Positions 16,001 to 18,356 of a stretch of DNA of 18,356 bases are shown piece after piece; the stretch's first letter is position 1; every line of letters begins with the position of its first letter. Source of the stretch: JAISFI01 sp031552425 (GTDB lineage: Bacteria > Bacteroidota > Bacteroidia > Bacteroidales > Azobacteroidaceae); assembly GCA_031552425.1 (NCBI GenBank), contig JAVBMM010000205.1:1-18356 (forward strand). Direction: 5' to 3'. The notes under the pieces are model-generated. The model was not told where the DNA came from. It was given only the letters and a program-made list of their open reading frames with translations, and searched no databases. The position numbers were made by a program, and so were the translations under genes.

Positions 16001-17512
16001 ATACGTAATTTTAATCTGATAACTACCGTATGGTAAATCTGTCCAAAGAAAACTCGGATAAGGTGGACCGGCATCATAGTCAATGGTTACCGGATCACGT
16101 GTTGCCGGACCGGAATAAATCGAAAACGTCACTTTTCCTCTGAACACCGGAAAATCTACAGGAGTCCATTCCGGAGTAGGTAGGGAATAAGTCAACAAAA
16201 AGGAATTAAAATTACAATTGTACTGATATCCGTTAGGATTTAAAGACGGAACCATTGCTATCAGCGACTGGGGTTTCGTTGGAGTACGGGTGGTAACTGT
16301 AAAATTTTCAGGAGATAACACTACCCCCAACCTATCCGTAACCTTTACCTTGTAAGTAGTCGACAAATCCAGATTTTTTGCCAGATAAGCATAACTTTCG
16401 CTCCAGACAAATGTTTTTGTTTCCGTTCCGATACCGGAAAGAGGAATGAACTCCAATGTAAAAGGATATTCCGCACAGACATAGTTAGGAATGCCGGGAA
16501 TACTGTAATTAACTGTGGCAGCTGCCTTAGTGGGTAATTCACAAAAACCGATATATCCCATTACACCATTATAGTTGATTGAGAACGTTTTAACCGGATC
16601 GGGTATTGTAATCTGCAATGTTCTCACCTCTTTCGAACAAGGATGCTCCACCTCCAGATCGTATTGTAACCGGGAAAGATCAAAGTTATTAATATAAAAA
16701 AGGGAAGCTTTATGACACGTCCCCCAATCAGTATAAATTCCCGTTCCGGATGGATACCTAACCCGATAACGGATGGCTCTGGAATATTGATCGGGAATCG
16801 TATTGGAGCCATTGATCAATATTTTACTGCATTCTAAATAAAGCGTTATCTTAGAACATCCGTCATTTCCCTGAGGCATAGGATTGGAAATAAGAGCTAA
16901 ACTCGTAAAAGGGACACCGGATAAAGGTGATCCCGAAGATATCACCGACACTGTTGATGGGGTAGAGCGGGTTTCAAAACATTGATCGGTGACTGAAACC
17001 TGATAATTTCCACTCTTCAAACCAGAAAAAATAAAACTTGCAATGGAAGATGTTTGTTGCGTTTGTTGTTCAGAAGTTACCGTATTAACAATTTTAATAT
17101 TGTAAGGAGCTCTCCCTCCCGAATACGATATTTCCAGTTGTCCATTATCGGTACAAACATTGGAAAAGTCAGTCGATGAAACCACGTTATTAAGAACAAG
17201 TTCCGGATAAGATGATGTGATTGTCCTGACAGTTTTCACCGGATTTCCCCCAGTTGTTTCATCATATACAGCAATTGTATAAGACCCTGCTGGGAGTCCG
17301 GTAAAAAGGTTAGATGATTGGTTCGGCTGTGTAACAGTTGAGGGAGCAATCAATTGATAAGAAACTGCTCCGCTTGTATTACTTACCAATACCTCCAATG
17401 TTCCATCGTGCTTACAAATAGCATTAGTTACGATTACATTATCAATAGTCGGAAGTGCTAAAACCAATAGTGGACTGTATACTAACAGGAAAAACAAAAT
17501 ATATTTATTCAT
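13055..17512 (-). CDS. Large secreted surface protein with SprB-like repeats, two Ig-like domains and a T9SS type A-like C-terminus
   Basis: A 1485-aa exported protein. A signal peptide covers residues 1 to about 20. Residues 22-720 hold degenerate SprB/Ig-fold-like repeats, each ending in a recurring strand of the form GLxxGxYxVxVxDxC: FTGLPAGSYTIAVYD (~70), FSGLKSGNYQVSVTDQC (~161), WTDLPYGSYQIKITYEEC (~484), FTGLDAGNYIVKVRPFG (~590) and FNNVAPGKYTVQVQDFC (~692). Two Ig-like domains follow (about 735-802 and 812-882; SYKWYKDGKLISG and SFTWYKNGIVISG), then a DVWDNPVNWEKADG module (~897) seen in Bacteroidales surface proteins, a long beta-rich region, and a C-terminal domain (about 1410-1485: GKWLHVEAN, VVTSQGLKVF, LQPGVYIVSVQ) like type IX sorting domains. 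It is probably cell-surface or secreted, perhaps an adhesin. It follows a 145-aa exported gene by 94 bases and ends in an intrinsic terminator. No catalytic motif is visible. Confidence 0.85.
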   Translation of the reverse strand: MNKYILFFLLVYSPLLVLALPTIDNVIVTNAICKHDGTLEVLVSNTSGAVSYQLIAPSTVTQPNQSSNLFTGLPAGSYTIAVYDETTGGNPVKTVRTITSSYPELVLNNVVSSTDFSNVCTDNGQLEISYSGGRAPYNIKIVNTVTSEQQTQQTSSIASFIFSGLKSGNYQVSVTDQCFETRSTPSTVSVISSGSPLSGVPFTSLALISNPMPQGNDGCSKITLYLECSKILINGSNTIPDQYSRAIRYRVRYPSGTGIYTDWGTCHKASLFYINNFDLSRLQYDLEVEHPCSKEVRTLQITIPDPVKTFSINYNGVMGYIGFCELPTKAAATVNYSIPGIPNYVCAEYPFTLEFIPLSGIGTETKTFVWSESYAYLAKNLDLSTTYKVKVTDRLGVVLSPENFTVTTRTPTKPQSLIAMVPSLNPNGYQYNCNFNSFLLTYSLPTPEWTPVDFPVFRGKVTFSIYSGPATRDPVTIDYDAGPPYPSFLWTDLPYGSYQIKITYEECGRYEINTINRTQPIKSFHQLTVTSQNSSICGKYDLTAKAEFLNMSDVPIPGDSYVLLYKLGDDYTENYVSRSATIAGSHSTVSFTGLDAGNYIVKVRPFGYHYTGVSHVDENCVFASSDIISLAAYQPPTVNVQLSGGITCEDQPTGVFTIMVEDLSGSRPPYAYRMKPLGTPDASYTAWQPEKIFNNVAPGKYTVQVQDFCNSITTQELTMYYGLDQFLYIIGEISQGVICAGKTAVLSLRSVGPVVSYKWYKDGKLISGANGPTYMIESASYADIGTYSVTINNGYCDLSSNVAIIDVSYTLEPPVITGICSVDGNNTTLTATDNGEAVSFTWYKNGIVISGMNGNTYVATTPGAYTVSAKASGGCISYESEKYYVSFGVMYWSRNSVDDVWDNPVNWEKADGAKLNTVPSVCSDVHIPGNAVIYPDLNTNTFAVCRNIYFHFGSEVAKLHYLVYEKAFVQYHFGHYEGVEYRTDGDVGFSATPMKRGQWYALAAPLKKIVAGDFSFGGKPDFWRHGFIRNTVGGDFAGEFEAPNNSYALELGPEQLYAISVWAAKVEPGSIGEDAQYQVNLNQLKGIVEVPYFENRAVSDLHRIHQYISGKSRFYYYYYKRADQLIAWDVYDDFVRGREAYRFIFDKELFTVNYDGAELPVFKITVPKGKEVMIGNPFISTLDFDQFYQMNKTKISPSYRLYVDHSWIDYTYLSGSGLLNKCIAPLQAFFIQTTGTSGDVDLLFSPDQMSVTQPMGKLRSAKVGKQYDNVMYAHVSNGKGDSWMTLAAGIGEGCENVRRLFNLDPTYTDVPQVYTSDGSLKNSVQYFSSGESHSIPIGIKSSLKGMYEIRFDNLENMYVDSLVLVDKELKIRHNLFQNKAYVFQHQSGTLENRFQLLVGKAASTNIDHVTKLDIGIYTVGKWLHVEANEDIESIRVVTSQGLKVFSETQYRQKTFIKETHLQPGVYIVSVQLTNGMRKVEKVVLH

Positions 17513-17523
17513 ACATAAAGAAT

Positions 17524-17558
17524 TGAAAGTTGAAAATGAATTGAATATTAACTTTTCA
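17524..17558. repeat. Weak inverted repeat between the small membrane protein and the surface protein
   Basis: TGAAAGTT (17524-17531) and AACTTTTCA (17550-17558) pair with one bulged base around an 18-base TGAA-rich loop. It lies in the 94-base gap between the two genes, close to the start at 17512, where it could affect translation or partial termination. The sequence is simple and A/T-rich, so the fold may be accidental. Confidence 0.3.
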
Positions 17559-17606
17559 CTTAATACATAGATATTTCATTGGGTAAATATTTATGACGAA
17601 GATAAA

Positions 17607-18044
17607 TTATTGACTACTCTTTCTCTTCCGACAAAGGAACCAACTCCATAAACCATAAAAAATGGTTAGAATAACCAACAAGGCATAAGCATCAAAAATC
17701 GGAACAATTCCTCCAATTGGGCCACCTCCTGGGCCATAAAGAATAATCTCCGAGTCGAATGAATAATTATCACCGGACTCCGGATATTCTGATCTAATAG
17801 ATGGAAACAAACTAAGATTTTCTACTGGAGGGAAAGCCAAAGTAGAAGGAGTTTTTGCGTAAGATTCTATAGAAGCATCCGATTTTGCATGTACTTCAGT
17901 ACTTTGGCTTGGATTAATATTCAATCGAGTAAAAGCGGACTCCTGCCCAATTAAATTCGGAAAAAAAAGAAGTCCGCAAAGTACAAACAATCCTTTTCTT
18001 GCTTGTATGAGCAATTTATAAATAGGGTTAATGTTCATTGTCAT
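17607..18044 (-). CDS. Small exported single-pass protein with a Gly/Pro - membrane helix - RKRK C-terminus
   Basis: A 145-aa protein I cannot assign to a named family. Residues 1-34 look like a signal peptide (basic ARK, then LFVLCGLLFFPNLIG). Residues 36-103 are a polar, Ser/Pro-rich, probably disordered linker. Then comes GPGGGPIGGIVPI (104-116), a membrane helix (about 118-138, YALLVILTIFYGLWSWFLC) and a basic tail RKRKSSQ (139-145). This three-part C-terminus has the layout of a protein-sorting signal, or simply of a type I membrane anchor with the tail in the cytoplasm. The gene precedes and is probably co-transcribed with the 1485-aa surface protein, suggesting a role in its export or anchoring (inference). 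ATG codons at 18044 and 18038 are both possible starts. Confidence 0.7.
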   Translation of the reverse strand: MTMNINPIYKLLIQARKGLFVLCGLLFFPNLIGQESAFTRLNINPSQSTEVHAKSDASIESYAKTPSTLAFPPVENLSLFPSIRSEYPESGDNYSFDSEIILYGPGGGPIGGIVPIFDAYALLVILTIFYGLWSWFLCRKRKSSQ

Positions 18045-18179
18045 AAGTATTGCATGTTAGTCAATCTAGGGTTTTCTCTCTGCTCCTATTTCATCATATT
18101 TTCTTGATATTATTGATGATAAAAATAGCTTTTGCTCTCTCCTATGGATTTATTATATTCCACAAGCAATAATACAATA

Positions 18180-18187
18180 CAAAGTTA
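18180..18187 (-). promoter_or_regulatory. Predicted -7 box for the small exported protein / surface protein pair
   Basis: Read on the minus strand this is TAACTTTG (TAnnTTTG). The start site would be near 18173, giving an unusually long leader of about 130 nt to the ATG at 18044. The leader contains an imperfect inverted repeat, TCATCA at 18091 and TGATGA at 18114. No TTG is seen at the -33 distance. Confidence 0.5.
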
Positions 18188-18197
18188 GAGAGTCTCT
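18187..18197. promoter_or_regulatory. Palindrome AGAGA-G-TCTCT adjoining the -7 box (possible operator)
   Basis: A perfect 5+1+5 inverted repeat lies directly upstream of, and shares one base with, the -7 box at 18180-18187, in the spacer where a bound protein would block or alter polymerase binding. No matching regulator is visible in the window. Confidence 0.25.
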
Positions 18198-18208
18198 GAT
18201 CTTCCGGA

Positions 18209-18244
18209 ATTGCACATTTCCACTAAATGATTGCATATTTCCAC
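18209..18244. repeat. Two 15-bp direct repeats, possible end of an IS21-like element
   Basis: ATTGCACATTTCCAC at 18209-18223 and ATTGCATATTTCCAC at 18230-18244 differ at one base and have a period of 21, two helical turns. Repeats of this length and phasing near an end are a feature of IS21-family transposons. No transposase is in the window, so the element, if any, would lie to the right. Confidence 0.4.
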
Positions 18245-18356
18245 CCAAATAAACTTCCGTGTAGGCCGCATCTGTTCTAGCACGTCATAGATCCATCTGC
18301 CCACTTACTACAAATAACAACACAAACCATATTAATCCTGGATTTCCTGCTTATCT

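Larger units (their letters stand above)
18045..18356. other. Gene-free stretch at the right edge (leader, promoter, repeats)
   Basis: I find no convincing coding region here on either strand. It holds the long leader and -7 box of the surface-protein pair (to about 18187), a palindrome, and the paired 15-bp repeats. From about 18250 to the end the base composition looks less A/T-rich than the leader and nothing is recognisable; it may belong to a neighbouring element beyond the window. Confidence 0.5.

Noticed and set aside
18250..18356. Small coding region at the right edge
   Set aside because: Short frames on both strands are broken by stops within about 20 codons and show no recognisable sequence.

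Overview
The window is about 18.4 kb of AT-rich DNA from the chromosome of a Bacteroidota bacterium, most likely order Bacteroidales. The evidence is an archaeal-type ProRS, a eukaryote-like IleRS with a GxHH signature, a lipoprotein TamA-like (TamL) barrel, a DUF4296 lipoprotein next to lspA, a DksA-like protein with a degenerate zinc finger, a large secreted Ig/SprB-like protein with a type IX secretion-like C-terminus, and TAnnTTTG (-7) promoter boxes in front of most transcription units. No rRNA, tRNA, CRISPR array or complete mobile element was seen.

Layout, left to right. 1-1001 (-): 5' two-thirds of proS. 1071-2872 (-): AMP nucleosidase followed by DNA polymerase III delta (holA), almost abutting. 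2933-3397 (+): a stand-alone HsdR-N-like PD-(D/E)XK protein, diverging from amn through a very short shared promoter region. 3377-6350 (-): a TamL/BamA-like outer-membrane barrel lipoprotein followed by a PAP2 phosphatase. 6467-7228 (+): a SpoU/TrmH-family RNA 2'-O-methyltransferase, diverging from tamL. 7160-12922 (-): a probable ileS / dksA-like / lspA / DUF4296 lipoprotein / 131-aa protein series, the last three translationally coupled by overlaps. 13055-18044 (-): a 145-aa single-pass exported protein followed by a 1485-aa secreted surface protein, ending in a clear intrinsic terminator. 18045-18356 holds the leader and promoter of that pair, plus a short direct repeat resembling a transposon end.

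Most of the window is housekeeping: translation (ProRS, IleRS, rRNA/tRNA methylation), replication (clamp loader), purine turnover (AMP nucleosidase) and envelope biogenesis (LspA, TamL, PAP2, lipoprotein). The less ordinary parts are: the 131-aa gene at the end of the lspA operon, which looks like an amidohydrolase reduced to its two ends; the swapped HIGH motif of IleRS; the adhesin-like protein with its small partner, whose C-terminus resembles a sorting signal; a near-palindromic GTGAACG repeat between dksA and lspA; two overlapping promoters between amn and the HsdR-N-like gene; and the sequence at the right edge.

Family assignments rest on recognising motifs by eye; no database search was possible. 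Promoters were located by the TAnnTTTG box only; the -33 element is weak or absent at most of them.
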